Origin: Corynebacterium gallinarum
GTDB taxonomy: Bacteria > Actinomycetota > Actinomycetes > Mycobacteriales > Mycobacteriaceae
Direction: 5' to 3'
Length of the DNA: 64,000 bases
NCBI RefSeq assembly: GCF_014837045.1
Contig: NZ_JACSPR010000010.1
Span: forward strand, 1-64,000
Part shown: positions 1 through 9,795 of the stretch, one piece after another
Numbering within the stretch: the stretch's first letter is position 1
How the letters are laid out: each line of letters begins with the position of its first letter
Position numbers and translations under genes: made by a program
The notes under the pieces: model-generated
What the model saw: the letters and a program-made list of their open reading frames with translations, nothing else
Told to the model about the DNA's origin: nothing
Databases searched by the model: none

Positions 1-243
1 AATCAGATGTCTGTGGCGTTCCCAGACCGCTTTGAGGCTTACCTTTAACTTTTAAATCCGGGAGCCCCACACACAAACAACTTGACACGCTCGAGCCGGG
101 GTTTTCGATTTGTAAATGACGGTAGGGAACCGTATCCGCTCCCTACCAATAAAGGGCCTTTGAAAACCGAGAACTGGCGAGTAGCTTCAGATTAATGCAA
201 AGAATTGTAGGACTGGCCTAGTTGAACCAGGCCAGTTCCTAAC
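1..243. other. Intergenic region downstream of thiC
   Basis: No gene is visible here. A hairpin with 8-bp arms (GGTAGGGA / TCCCTACC) lies at 121-128 and 140-147. A TTGACA hexamer at 82-87 could be a -35 box on the + strand, but I cannot pair it with a convincing -10 box. The thiC terminator-like hairpin at 209-240 is listed separately. Confidence 0.5.
209..240 (-). terminator. Probable thiC terminator hairpin
   Basis: AGGACTGGCCT (209-219) and AGGCCAGTTCCT (229-240) form a long stem with a 9-base loop and one G-T pair. It begins 4 bases after the thiC stop codon. On the minus strand it is followed only by a weak T-rich stretch, so termination efficiency is uncertain. Confidence 0.6.
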
Positions 244-2371
<2,128 letters not shown>

Positions 2372-2722
2372 CTATTTTCGACGTTTAAATGTGACTTGCT
2401 GAGCGGTGATAATTTTCCCAGGAGAATCGTTTGTTTTAGTTCTTCTTTTGGCGGTTGTTAGAGCTTTTTTGAACTGTTGAGCAAATCTAAAATAGCTATC
2501 ATCTTCAAACCAGAAGGGGCCACGAGCAGATCGTAATTGGGCGTCAACCCTGTTTCTTAAAAGCACTTCTACATGTTGTATATCTTCTAAATATGCTTTA
2601 GATAACTGGGTATTCCAGATGTAAAAACCTTCGGGATTTTCAGAATTTCGGTATGTATTCATTCTAGGGATGGAGAACCACTGTTCGAGCTCTGCGATAG
2701 ATGTAGGGGAGTTGCCAGTCAC
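2372..2722 (-). pseudogene. Abi-family (Abi_2-like) abortive-infection protein, broken after the N-terminal part
   Basis: The 116-residue frame starts at a GTG and shows the N-terminal pattern of Abi_2 proteins: a loop ending AYLEDIQHVEVLLRNRVD, an FWFEDD segment, then a basic stretch leading to GKII. Family members continue after 'GK-I-AEL' with a conserved FGFW segment and run to roughly 200-350 residues. Here the sequence turns into a short unrelated tail (TAQQVTFKRRK) and stops. I infer a frameshift or deletion that removed most of the domain. The segment is AT-rich (row 2461-2520 has 23 G/C of 60), which suggests acquisition. Assignment to the family is by recall of its pattern, not by a search. 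Confidence 0.55.
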
Positions 2723-2751
2723 GTCGCCAAGGTCTTACACTTAGGATTCCT

Positions 2752-2803
2752 AAGCCCCGGAGTGATCCCTACCATTTTGGTACATCACCGGGGCTCTTGT
2801 TTT
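2752..2803 (+). terminator. Orphan rho-independent terminator-like hairpin
   Basis: AGCCCCGGAGTGAT pairs with ATCACCGGGGCT across a loop of about 17 bases, with a short bulge. On the + strand it is followed by CTTGTTTTTTC. No + strand gene precedes it, so it may belong to a lost transcript or small RNA. Confidence 0.5.
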
Positions 2804-3069
2804 TTCTTCAAGCGCTCGTCTCTGATGCCCTGAATAGAGTGGCTAGGGTATCGGTGAATCCATCGACACAAAAGGATTGGGACATTATAAATTCGGCTTG
2901 CATCTAGACCAAGCTGTCTGCTAATGTCGATTTTACGATCAAGAAGATCAGCCGCAAGCCCTTCGGCAGGCTGACTGGCAACCGCGCATCGCGCACGGTG
3001 CCCCCGAAGGAAGATCGGCTCTGTACTCAAAAGAATGCAGAGAAGAGCGATTTTTTGAAGGAGATTCCC

Positions 3070-3531
3070 ATGGGGAATATTTCTGCTGAGCCTCCATTGC
3101 CCAATAGCTGCGGACATCATTTACCAGGACACGAACCCTTCTACCTACAAGTAAAGGTTTTGCGCGAAAGGGCGACATGGGAGCCAGTTACTAACCTGCA
3201 TATGGATGGCCAGTTCGTCGAGTTTGATGCTGGTGGGGAACATATTCGCGGTTGGAATCATGATCCGGCTCGGATGGAATGGTTTGTAAAAAATGGTGGT
3301 CCGGCTGAATGGAGTGGATCTAGTCCAACCAGTCGTCTCATGCGTTTTGAGTCCAAAAATGGGCATTACATGGTCAGTATTGGTCCGAAGTACGACCGCA
3401 ATGGTTGTTATGGCAATATTTCCCTGGGGATAGTGCCAACAAGCCCGGGCCTGGATTTTCACGAAGGATTTAAACAGGCTTTAGAGGCTTTCAAGTATGT
3501 TGAGCGGGAATATGGCACTGAACAGGATTAG
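3070..3531 (+). CDS. Hypothetical protein (153 aa)
   Basis: I do not recognise this protein. It is soluble with no signal peptide or membrane segment, and is rich in Trp, Gly and His. It has an aromatic middle region (GWNHDPARMEWF) and a C-terminal helix (GFKQALEAFKYVEREYG). I start at the ATG at 3070 because GAAGGAGA lies at 3057-3064, five bases upstream; the frame is open further upstream but without a better site. It sits alone between a broken Abi gene and glgP and is read towards glgP. Its composition is AT-richer than the core genes, so it may be acquired or belong to the same imported segment. Confidence 0.7.
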   Translation: MGNISAEPPLPNSCGHHLPGHEPFYLQVKVLRERATWEPVTNLHMDGQFVEFDAGGEHIRGWNHDPARMEWFVKNGGPAEWSGSSPTSRLMRFESKNGHYMVSIGPKYDRNGCYGNISLGIVPTSPGLDFHEGFKQALEAFKYVEREYGTEQD

Positions 3532-3603
3532 GTAGAAATAACCGCGCGGTTTGATCAGGCGCCTCCCGCGCGGGAAAACTATTTTTCAGGGGCACGAAGC
3601 GCG

Positions 3604-3666
3604 CTTTTCGACGAAGCCCCTTGCCATTGTGGGAAATAAGAATGCCCACCAACACTCGTCGAAAAG
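3604..3666. repeat. Inverted pair of CTTTTCGACG decamers
   Basis: CTTTTCGACG at 3604-3613 and its reverse complement at 3657-3666 face each other. The arms extend to GCTTTTCGACGA / TCGTCGAAAAGC, with about 40 bases between. The pair lies between the convergent hypothetical gene and glgP and could fold as a large hairpin. A similar pair lies on the other side of glgP at 6233-6281. Confidence 0.65.
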
Positions 3667-3692
3667 CCCTCTTTTAAACCCCTTAACCCCAA

Positions 3693-3722
3693 AAACGGCT
3701 AACCCAAAAGGGTTAGCCGTTT
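3693..3722. terminator. Terminator downstream of glgP, probably bidirectional
   Basis: AAACGGCTAACCC, an AAAA loop and GGGTTAGCCGTTT form a perfect 13-bp stem. On the minus strand the stem ends in GTTTTT, suiting glgP, which stops at 3744. On the + strand it ends in GTTTG and could also close the convergent hypothetical gene. Confidence 0.85.
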
Positions 3723-3743
3723 GTTAGAAGCGGAGGTTAAAAC

Positions 3744-6131
3744 CTACTTCTTAACAGCAGGAGTTGGCTTGAGCTTCCAGATCTCGGTGGCATAATCGCG
3801 GATGGTGCGGTCGGAGGAGAAACGGCCGGACTCGCAAATGTTGATCCAGGCCATGCGTGCCCAACCCAGGGGATCGGAGGCGTAGTCGGCGGCCATACGG
3901 TCGCGGGTTTCGCGGTAGTCTGCGAAATCGCCAAGCACGTAGTAGGTGTCGCTGGCGTCTTTTCCATAACCGTGGATCAAGGAATGCTTGAGGTCATAGA
4001 ACAAACCACTGTTGTTATCGTTGAGGGTGCCGTTATCCAGGGCGTCCAATGCGCGCTTGAGGCCAGGGACGGTCTCATAGAGCTCATATGGCTCGTAGCT
4101 TTCGCGCAGGGCTGGCAATTCTTCCACGCGAGCACCGAAGATATAGGCGTTTTCTTCGCCCACAGAATCCACGATCTCTACGTTGGCGCCGTCCATGGTG
4201 CCCAGGGTGAGGGCGCCGTTCATCATGAACTTCATGTTGGAGGTACCGCTGGCTTCCTTGCCGGCGGTGGAAATCTGCTCGGAGACATCAGACGCAGGTA
4301 AGATGTGCTCAGCAGGGGAGACATTGTAGTTCTCTACAAAAACCACCTTGAGCAGCGGGGAAACCTCAGGATCGTTGTTTACCAAGTCAGCAATAGAGTT
4401 GATGAGCTTGATAATCGCCTTGGCGCGGACATAACCCGGCGCGGCCTTGGCGCCAAAGATGACAGTGCGTGCCGGGATATCAGTAAGGCCATCTTCCTTA
4501 ATGCGGAAGTAAAGGTCTAGTACGTAAAGCGCGTTCATGAGCTGGCGCTTGTACTCGTGGAGGCGCTTAATCTGCACGTCAAAGATGGATTCTGGATCAA
4601 TCTCAATGCCCTGGCGCTCGAGGATCCACTCGGCGAAGTCTTGCTTATTAGCAGCCTTGATAGCGCGGAGTTCTTCAAGCACGGACTTATCGTCGGCATA
4701 GGAGCGCAGCTTCTTCAGCTCATCCAGATCGGTTACCCAATCGTCGGAACCGGAAAGCCGAGTGAGCAGGTCAGACAGACCTGGGTTGATCATGCGCAGC
4801 CAACGGCGTGGGGTAACACCGTTGGTCTTGTTGTTGAACTTCTCTGGCCACAGGGCATACCAATCAGCCAAGGTTTCAGCCTTGATGATCTCGGTGTGCA
4901 GCGCTGCCACGCCATTGATGGAATATGCCGCGTAACAGGCAATCCATGCCATATGAACAGTGCCGTGCTGGATTGGAGCCATGCGGTTGATGGTCTCTTC
5001 ATCCAGTCCATCGGCCGCGCGCTCCAAACGGAAGCGACGATCGATCTCTGCGATGATTTCCCACACACGCCAGAACAGCTGCTGGAAGATCTGCTGATCC
5101 CACTGCTCAAGAGCTTCGGTGAGCACGGTGTGGTTAGTGTATGCGAAGGTCTTGGATACGATTGCCCAGGATTCTTCCCAGCTCATGTCATGCTCGTCCA
5201 TGAGCAGACGCATAAGCTCAGGGATAGCCAACACTGGGTGAGTGTCATTGAGCTGCACGGAGTGGAATTCGGCAAAGTTGCTGAGGTCCTTGTGGTGCGC
5301 CAGGTGGCCCTGAATCATGGCCTGCAGGGAAGCAGAGGTGAAGAAGTACTGCTGGCGAACGCGCAGCTTCTTGCCCTCGTAGGTGGTGTCATTAGGGTAG
5401 AGCACACGGCAGATATCGGAAACGCGCTCGCGCTCGATGATGGCGTCGGTAAAGCGCTGTGAGTTGAAGGCATCGTAATCGAATTCTTCCCACGGCTCCG
5501 CCTTCCACAGGCGTAGAGTTCCCACGTTGTGAGTGCCATAGCCGGTGATCGGCATGTCATAAGGAATAGCGCGGGTTTTCATATCGTCAAAGCACACAAC
5601 CAACTGGTCGGATGCACGACGAATGGTAAAAGGATATTCCTCTTCGCGCCATGGGTCTGGCTTTTCTACCTGGAAGCCCTCGTTAAAGGACTGACGGAAA
5701 AGACCGAAGCGGTAGAGCAGACCATAACCAGTAACGGGGTAGTCCTGGGTAACAGCAGAATCCAGGAAGCAAGCGGCGAGGCGGCCCAAGCCACCATTGC
5801 CCAGTGCTGCGTCATTTTCGATTTCCAGGATGTCGGTGAGCTCATGGCCCAGCTCACGGGTAGCAGCTGCAGCCTCATCAACCAGACCTAAGTTGGTCAG
5901 GTTGTTCAGCAGTGCACGGCCCATGAGGAATTCAGCGGAGAAATAATGTTGCTGGCGAGCAGCACCATAAGCTTCGCGGGTGCGCTCCCAATCGTCGGCA
6001 ATGCGCTCCTGGACTGCACGGGAAAGACCAGTCCAGAACTTGCGATCAGTAGCGAGGTCGGCGGGGGTGCCAGCAGCGGCACGAACATGGCTGCCGACGA
6101 GGTCGGCGGGGAGTGGCTGTTTTTCAGTCAT
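3744..6131 (-). CDS. glgP: Glycogen/maltodextrin phosphorylase (GT35)
   Basis: This enzyme releases glucose-1-phosphate from alpha-1,4-glucans in glycogen and maltodextrin breakdown. The 795-residue length is typical. Visible family blocks are ENDAALGNGGLGRLAACFLDS, NDTHPVLAIPELMR, NNKTNGVTPRRWL, FDVQIKRLHEYKRQ and the PLP-lysine segment EASGTSNMKFMMNGALTLGT (the lysine in NMKF carries PLP in this family). The start is probably leaderless: on the minus strand a TAGACT -10 box (complementary to 6140-6145) ends 8 bases before the ATG. A perfect palindrome, GCCCGATCGGGC (6168-6179), lies near the expected -35 position and may be an operator. I recall glgP1 beside thiC in C. glutamicum too. GC is lower here than in the leu-pts region (row 4501-4560 has 31 G/C of 60). 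Confidence 0.95.
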   Translation of the reverse strand: MTEKQPLPADLVGSHVRAAAGTPADLATDRKFWTGLSRAVQERIADDWERTREAYGAARQQHYFSAEFLMGRALLNNLTNLGLVDEAAAATRELGHELTDILEIENDAALGNGGLGRLAACFLDSAVTQDYPVTGYGLLYRFGLFRQSFNEGFQVEKPDPWREEEYPFTIRRASDQLVVCFDDMKTRAIPYDMPITGYGTHNVGTLRLWKAEPWEEFDYDAFNSQRFTDAIIERERVSDICRVLYPNDTTYEGKKLRVRQQYFFTSASLQAMIQGHLAHHKDLSNFAEFHSVQLNDTHPVLAIPELMRLLMDEHDMSWEESWAIVSKTFAYTNHTVLTEALEQWDQQIFQQLFWRVWEIIAEIDRRFRLERAADGLDEETINRMAPIQHGTVHMAWIACYAAYSINGVAALHTEIIKAETLADWYALWPEKFNNKTNGVTPRRWLRMINPGLSDLLTRLSGSDDWVTDLDELKKLRSYADDKSVLEELRAIKAANKQDFAEWILERQGIEIDPESIFDVQIKRLHEYKRQLMNALYVLDLYFRIKEDGLTDIPARTVIFGAKAAPGYVRAKAIIKLINSIADLVNNDPEVSPLLKVVFVENYNVSPAEHILPASDVSEQISTAGKEASGTSNMKFMMNGALTLGTMDGANVEIVDSVGEENAYIFGARVEELPALRESYEPYELYETVPGLKRALDALDNGTLNDNNSGLFYDLKHSLIHGYGKDASDTYYVLGDFADYRETRDRMAADYASDPLGWARMAWINICESGRFSSDRTIRDYATEIWKLKPTPAVKK

Positions 6132-6167
6132 AGCAGATGAGTCTAAAGGAAAATGCCGGAAAATGTA

Positions 6168-6179
6168 GCCCGATCGGGC
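6168..6179. promoter_or_regulatory. Palindrome at the glgP promoter
   Basis: GCCCGATCGGGC is a perfect 12-bp palindrome. It lies about 22 bases upstream of the putative glgP -10 box (complementary to 6140-6145), overlapping the -35 area. The position suits an operator; the regulator is unknown. Confidence 0.45.
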
Positions 6180-6232
6180 ATAACTGGGACTATTAGATTC
6201 GATAATTGCTTCCGATTGCTAAAAACACTGCG

Positions 6233-6281
6233 CTTTTCGACGAAAAACTCTTGCCTGCGGCGGTGGGTTTGCGTCGAAAAG
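6233..6281. repeat. Second inverted pair of CTTTTCGACG decamers
   Basis: CTTTTCGACG at 6233-6242 and its reverse complement at 6272-6281 face each other across about 29 bases, upstream of glgP and next to the terminator of the small zinc-ribbon gene. With the pair at 3604-3666 it brackets glgP. Confidence 0.65.
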
Positions 6282-6314
6282 CAAAAAACGGCCAACCCCC
6301 GGAAGGATTGGCCA
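6282..6314 (-). terminator. Terminator of the small zinc-ribbon gene
   Basis: On the minus strand GGCCAATCC, a short loop and GGGGGTTGGCC form a stem followed by GTTTTTTGC. It begins 13 bases after the stop codon of the gene at 6327-6485. Confidence 0.8.
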
Positions 6315-6326
6315 TATCTGGCATGC

Positions 6327-6485
6327 TTAGCCGAAAAGCTTGGAAAGGAAGCCCTGGGAAGGCTCTGCCTCGTGGCCCTGGCAACGCTGGGAGCTCGGAA
6401 CATTTTTCATAACCTGATCAACGTGCTGGCCGCAGCCTGCCCAGGTGGTCTTTCCGCACTTCTTACAAGTAACTGCGCGACACAT
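6327..6485 (-). CDS. Small zinc-ribbon-like conserved protein (52 aa)
   Basis: I translated this by hand. It begins MCRAVTCKKCGKTTWAGCGQ and ends FLSKLFG. It contains C-x4-C-x2-C near the N-terminus, then GCG-QH and a later QRCQGHE, a Cys/His arrangement suited to binding one zinc ion. Short proteins of the type CxxCGKxTWxGCGxH are, as I recall, conserved in actinobacteria with no known function. The ribosome binding site AAGAGAGG lies about 6-8 bases before the ATG at 6485. It has its own terminator just downstream, and is separate from the rhodanese gene, which stops 57 bases upstream of this ATG. Confidence 0.85.
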   Translation of the reverse strand: MCRAVTCKKCGKTTWAGCGQHVDQVMKNVPSSQRCQGHEAEPSQGFLSKLFG

Positions 6486-6542
6486 AATGTGGCCTCTCTT
6501 AAAAGGGGTGATTGCTTAGTTGATACAGCGCCGGATCTAAAA

Positions 6543-7120
6543 CTAGACGGTAGTCTGCAAGTTTTTAGGATTGGCAGCTGATTTTTCCCACGCGGCGTAG
6601 CTGCCCTCGAGCTCGATAACGGTGAATCCGGCGCGTCGCAAAGCATTGGCTACCACGGTATTTCGCGCTCCTGATTGGCAGAAGGTTACCAAAGTGCCAC
6701 CCGCAGGCAGCTCATTGAGGCGCCACATGGCCGAACCTCCAGAAAGCTGCTGCGCGCCGGGAATGCTGCCAGCGGCAAATTCGGACTTTGCACGGATATC
6801 AATCAGTGCGTCATAGTTGGTCTCAGCTAGCTCAGCGGGGGAGATGAGTTCTGGCACAAAGGTAGGCAATCCATCGATACTGTTGGTGAAATAACGCACA
6901 GTGTCGATGCCAACCCGCAGCAAAGCGTCGCGGAAATCCGCAGCGGTATTGGCGTCCGGAGCCAAAACAATAAGGTCCTGAGCATCCTTTTGAGGATCAA
7001 TAACCCACGCCGCAAAATTGGACGCCTTGGCGCCGCGCGGAATATTCAATGCCCCAACAACGGTTCCGAGATGGACTTGGTTTTGCTCGCGGGTGTCCAC
7101 AAATACTGCTTCAGAACCAA
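6543..7120 (-). pseudogene. Rhodanese-domain protein, 5' part removed by the IS (probably MBL-fold hydrolase with two rhodanese domains)
   Basis: The remaining 190 or so codons encode two rhodanese domains. The first (VFVDTREQNQVHLGTVVGALNIPRG...) has no active-site cysteine. The second (DALIDIRAKSEFAAGSIPGAQQ...) carries the active-site loop CQSGARN. Reading upstream, the frame stays open (PLGSEAVFVDTRE) until it meets the IS inverted repeat at 7121, so the natural start is gone. Tandem rhodanese domains at the C-terminus are the usual layout of proteins that begin with a metallo-beta-lactamase fold (about 450 residues, sulfur or persulfide handling). I infer that the missing N-terminal half was such a domain. 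A GTG at 7100 could start a truncated product. Confidence 0.75.
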
Positions 7121-7158
7121 GGGGCCCGACCCCCGGATAGTGGACACGGAGGATTTAA

Positions 7159-8056
7159 TCAGGAAGCAGATCTCAGGATAACAGAACCGCGCTCCTCAAA
7201 CACCACAGGCGCAAGATATCTACACCAGGAATGCCGGCGCACCGTGTTGTAACGGGTACACCAGCGGAAAACATCCCGGCGACAGATCAACTGGTTCGCA
7301 AATGTCTTGGAATCCTTCAGGACTTCCCGTTTCACCGTGGCGTTGAAGGACTCTGCCAGGGCGTTATCCGCACTGGTGCCAATCGCTCCCATCGACTGCC
7401 TGATCCCCAACTTTTTGCAGGTGTCCTGGAACGCGTTCGAGGTATAAACACTGCCGTGATCCGAATGAAAAATCGTACCCTTCAAGTCTCCGCGCTGGCC
7501 CTTAGCCATGGTCAGTGCATCCTGGACCAGGCTGGTGCGCATGTGATCGGCGATGGAAAAGCCCACCAACCTGCGGGAATAGCAGTCAATGACAGTGGCC
7601 AGGTACATATTTGACCCATCCTGAATCGGCAGGTACGTGATGTCCCCGACATAGAGCTGGTTAGGCTTGTCGGCAGTAAATTTCCGGCCCACCAGGTCAG
7701 GAAACACCGGCAACTTTTGATCCGACACGGTGGTGGTGACCTTGCGTTTTTTCATGTATCCAAAGAGTTTCAAGGACTTCATGATCCGTGCGACCCGCTT
7801 GTGATTCACAGGGGCCTGATCATCCTGGTCTTTGAGTTGAAGCAGTGATCCGTTTGGCACCGTAACAACCGCGTTCGGCGGTGAATGCCGTCTTGACCCG
7901 AGCCCCGAGGAGAGCGTCGGATATAAGTCGTTTTCTGCGGGCTGGGCTGCTGTTTTTCCATTTGTAATAGGAGGACCTATTAAGCCCTAGGACTTCACAT
8001 AACCGCTTAACCGAATAGGTCGTGGAGGTGTCATCAACGAAACGGAAGCGGATCAC
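7159..8056 (-). pseudogene. IS3-family transposase OrfB, frameshifted
   Basis: The 5' part (8056 down to about 7840) reads the usual OrfB N-terminus ending RGCYGAKRITAS. The 3' part, in another frame (from about 7840 to 7159), reads KDQDDQAPVNHKRVARIM onward through the DDE core. D1 is in VGDITYL, D2 in FHSDHGSVYTS, and E is in ADNALAESFNATVK, followed by YNTVRRHS near the end. Removing one base in the run at 7834-7840 joins the frames into ITASLKDQDDQ, the expected family sequence. I therefore read this as a single-base insertion. It lies well inside orfB, far from the orfA/orfB junction where IS3 elements use programmed frameshifting. Confidence 0.88.
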
Positions 8057-8358
8057 CAGTTCGTCTCTTCCGCGAAATATTTAGCGGCCTTCCGCAGGAT
8101 ATCGCGCTCTTCTCTCAAGCGGCTGACCTCGCGTTCCAGTTGTCTGATCCGCTCGGCTTCTGTTATTGAGGCAGGTGAGGATGACACCGCGGTGGCCTTG
8201 GCCCGGACGCCTGTCCCGTACTTCTTCAACCAGTTATGCAGGGTGGCGCGGTTGATCCCGAGACCAGTGGCAATGGTCTGAATCGAAGCCCCTGGGGAGT
8301 TCTCGTAGAGCGCGACAGCGTCGCGCTTGAACTCCTCGGTGTAGGTCTTGCTTGGCAT
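8053..8358 (-). CDS. IS3-family transposase OrfA (helix-turn-helix)
   Basis: This 101-residue protein begins [20 protein letters not shown] and has the HTH segment [20 protein letters not shown]. It ends with a leucine-zipper-like helix ([22 protein letters not shown]), the standard OrfA layout. In an active IS3 element OrfA and OrfB are joined by ribosomal frameshifting at their overlap (here 8053-8056). OrfA itself looks intact, but OrfB is not. Confidence 0.92.
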   Translation of the reverse strand: MPSKTYTEEFKRDAVALYENSPGASIQTIATGLGINRATLHNWLKKYGTGVRAKATAVSSSPASITEAERIRQLEREVSRLREERDILRKAAKYFAEETNW

Positions 8359-8426
8359 GGTGGCAGATTACCTTTCCCAGCATCATGCTGGTTTCAAGGT
8401 GTCCACCAAACGGGGGTCAGGTCCCC

Positions 8427-8622
8427 TAATTCTGTGACGAGTATTGGGCGTTATGCGTTTATGTACAACCAACTCACCAGTGTCACTATACCTAGTTCGG
8501 TGACGAGTATTGGGAGTGGTGCGTTCAGGGGCAACACCGGAATCAATTGTAGAGTCCCCAACTCTGCCCCATATAATCCGCATAGCCCCAATATTAACTG
8601 CTCCACTATCGAGAGATACTAG
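8427..8622 (+). pseudogene. Fragment of a BspA-like leucine-rich-repeat (LRR_5) protein
   Basis: Directly after the IS end the + strand reads [19 protein letters not shown] and then [17 protein letters not shown]. This is two units of the 23-residue BspA/TpLRR repeat (xxVTSIGxxAFxxNxLTSVxIP). It is followed by a short non-repeat tail rich in Pro, Asn and Ser, and a TAG stop at 8622. Such repeats occur in cell-surface proteins of Firmicutes, Treponema and some actinobacteria. No start or signal peptide remains; the upstream frame runs into the IS. I interpret it as the last 65 or so codons of a longer surface-protein gene. Confidence 0.75.
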
Positions 8623-9219
8623 ACAGTACTAAGCCTCACGCCACCCAGTGCACTGTCGACCCCCCAGGTCTATTACCTGGGAGATAGAGAGGGTTGCGCT
8701 TGACCCTCTTGGTCGTATAAGTTTCGTCCGCTATGCTCGTTTCGTGACGGAGATGCCACCAAAGTGAGCTAATTTAGCATCGGAGACTGTCTGAGTTTAG
8801 GATGAGATATTTATCTCATTAGCCCTGGTAGATTGGCCGTTTTTAAGGACTCGGCGGCGCTTGACAACACCTCGTATATGTTGCGTGATGACTGGCGTAC
8901 CAATGATGAAAGCCAGATCTTCGGATCTGGCTTTTTCTGTTGTCCAGGGTCTTCTTCCTCCCGGGTCATCTCTCTGTGTCCGGTGCCCCTGGTTTTGAGG
9001 TCTGGTGGGGTTTCGGTTGGTGTCCGTAAAATTTTCCCACACCCTCCCGCGGTGCCGGCCCGGTGGGGAAGCAGCGGAAGAAGAGCAGGATCCCGGATTG
9101 TCGAGATGACGATGACGGGCAGATTCTCCAACCGCCGTTACCGGGCAGAACAGGGACAGGTCACGCTCTTCTCCACGGGGTTGGGCCTTCATCTGCGAGT
9201 GTCCCCGGATGCCTGCTGA
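8623..9219. other. Gene-free remnant region between the LRR fragment and the methyltransferase remnant
   Basis: I see no credible gene. The stretch holds two hairpins near 8671-8710 (CCCAGGT / ACCTGGG and AGAGGGT / ACCCTCT) and the UUCG-type terminator at 8911-8938. The change from the AT-richer left side to the GC-rich right side falls in this interval, at roughly 8900-8950. An open frame at 8833-9219 has no recognisable content and spans the terminator. Confidence 0.5.
8911..8938 (+). terminator. Strong terminator with UUCG tetraloop, no gene in front
   Basis: AGCCAGATC, TTCG, GATCTGGCT form a perfect 9-bp stem closed by a UUCG tetraloop and followed by TTTTCTG on the + strand. This is a textbook rho-independent terminator. 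No + strand gene is recognisable in the 290 bases before it, so it may end a lost gene or an unrecognised RNA. Confidence 0.8.
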
Positions 9220-9672
9220 ATCCCGTCTCAATCCTGCGCGATACCTGTTGCGGCTGACCCCTTCCTTGAGGATGCGGTCACGGCTCATGCCCGGGGGATC
9301 AGATCCAGAGCCCAGGCAATGGCCTGGTTCATGGGGGGTTACCTGAGCGGCCGGGATGCGCTGGATTTCGCACCCCAGTGCATCGATGCAATGGGACTGG
9401 TGGAGTATCTCGATGAGAATGAGGTCATCACCCTGATGGGTCGTCTCCACCGGATGCTTGAAACGGGCGGAGTGCTTGTCTTCACCAATATGCGTCCCAC
9501 CCACCCCAATCTGGATATCCATAAACGAGCGGTGTGCTGGCCGGGAGTCCGGGAACGATCCGAGCAGGACGTTGAACGCCTGATGCTCGCCTCCGGCATC
9601 AGGCCGGAGGAGATCACCATCATGCTGCCCGACGATCAGGTGTACGGGATTTATGGCGTGGTGAGGAAGTGA
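9220..9672 (+). pseudogene. SAM-dependent methyltransferase, C-terminal remnant
   Basis: The frame is open from 9220, but its credible part begins near 9250 and reads GIRSRAQAM...GGYLSGRDALDFAPQ, then CIDAMGLVEYLDENEVITLM and GGVLVFTNMRPTHPN. These resemble the middle and end of class I methyltransferases (the 'DAIGLVEYL' and 'GG-L-F-N' strands 4 and 5). The SAM-binding GxGxG half is absent upstream, where the frame meets a stop at 9217. I therefore call a remnant rather than a gene; a short product starting at ATG 9319 is possible. It is GC-rich like the right-hand side of the window. Confidence 0.55.
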
Positions 9673-9717
9673 GCGGCCAGATCCAGCCGGTTGTGTGGGT
9701 GCGGCGGGGAGTCGGAT

Positions 9718-9747
9718 TTGGTCGAGTGACACCGTTGTGGTTATAGT
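9718..9747 (+). promoter_or_regulatory. Promoter of the tRNA-Gln/tRNA-Glu unit
   Basis: TTGGTC (9718-9723) and TATAGT (9742-9747) are separated by 18 bases, close to the sigma-A consensus. They lie about 50 bases before the first tRNA. Confidence 0.65.
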
Positions 9748-9795
9748 AAAAGCCGTTAACAGCGCAGCTCGCAGAGCTTAACCGCTGGATGACAT

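Larger units (their letters stand above)
7121..8426 (-). mobile_element. IS3-family insertion sequence, defective (about 1.3 kb)
   Basis: The ends are imperfect inverted repeats: GGGGCCCGACCCCCGGATAG plus TGGACAC at 7121-7147, and the reverse complement of 8399-8426, which reads GGGGACCTGACCCCCGTTTG plus GTGGACAC. Inside are orfA (helix-turn-helix) and orfB (DDE integrase) in the IS3 arrangement, both on the minus strand. orfB is broken by a frameshift, so the copy cannot make full transposase. The flanks show no matching short target duplication (CCAA to the left, TAAT to the right), and they belong to two different genes. Confidence 0.9.

Noticed and set aside
2785..3120. Open frame on the minus strand (111 codons) opposite the start of the hypothetical gene
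   Set aside because: No recognisable domain, crosses the orphan terminator, and overlaps the better supported + strand gene.
7820..8056. Programmed frameshift explanation for the broken OrfB
   Set aside because: The shift is about 70 codons inside OrfB, far from the orfA/orfB overlap, and no slippery run with a following structure is apparent.
8833..9219. 128-codon + strand open frame
   Set aside because: It spans the UUCG terminator, has no family pattern and no good start signal.
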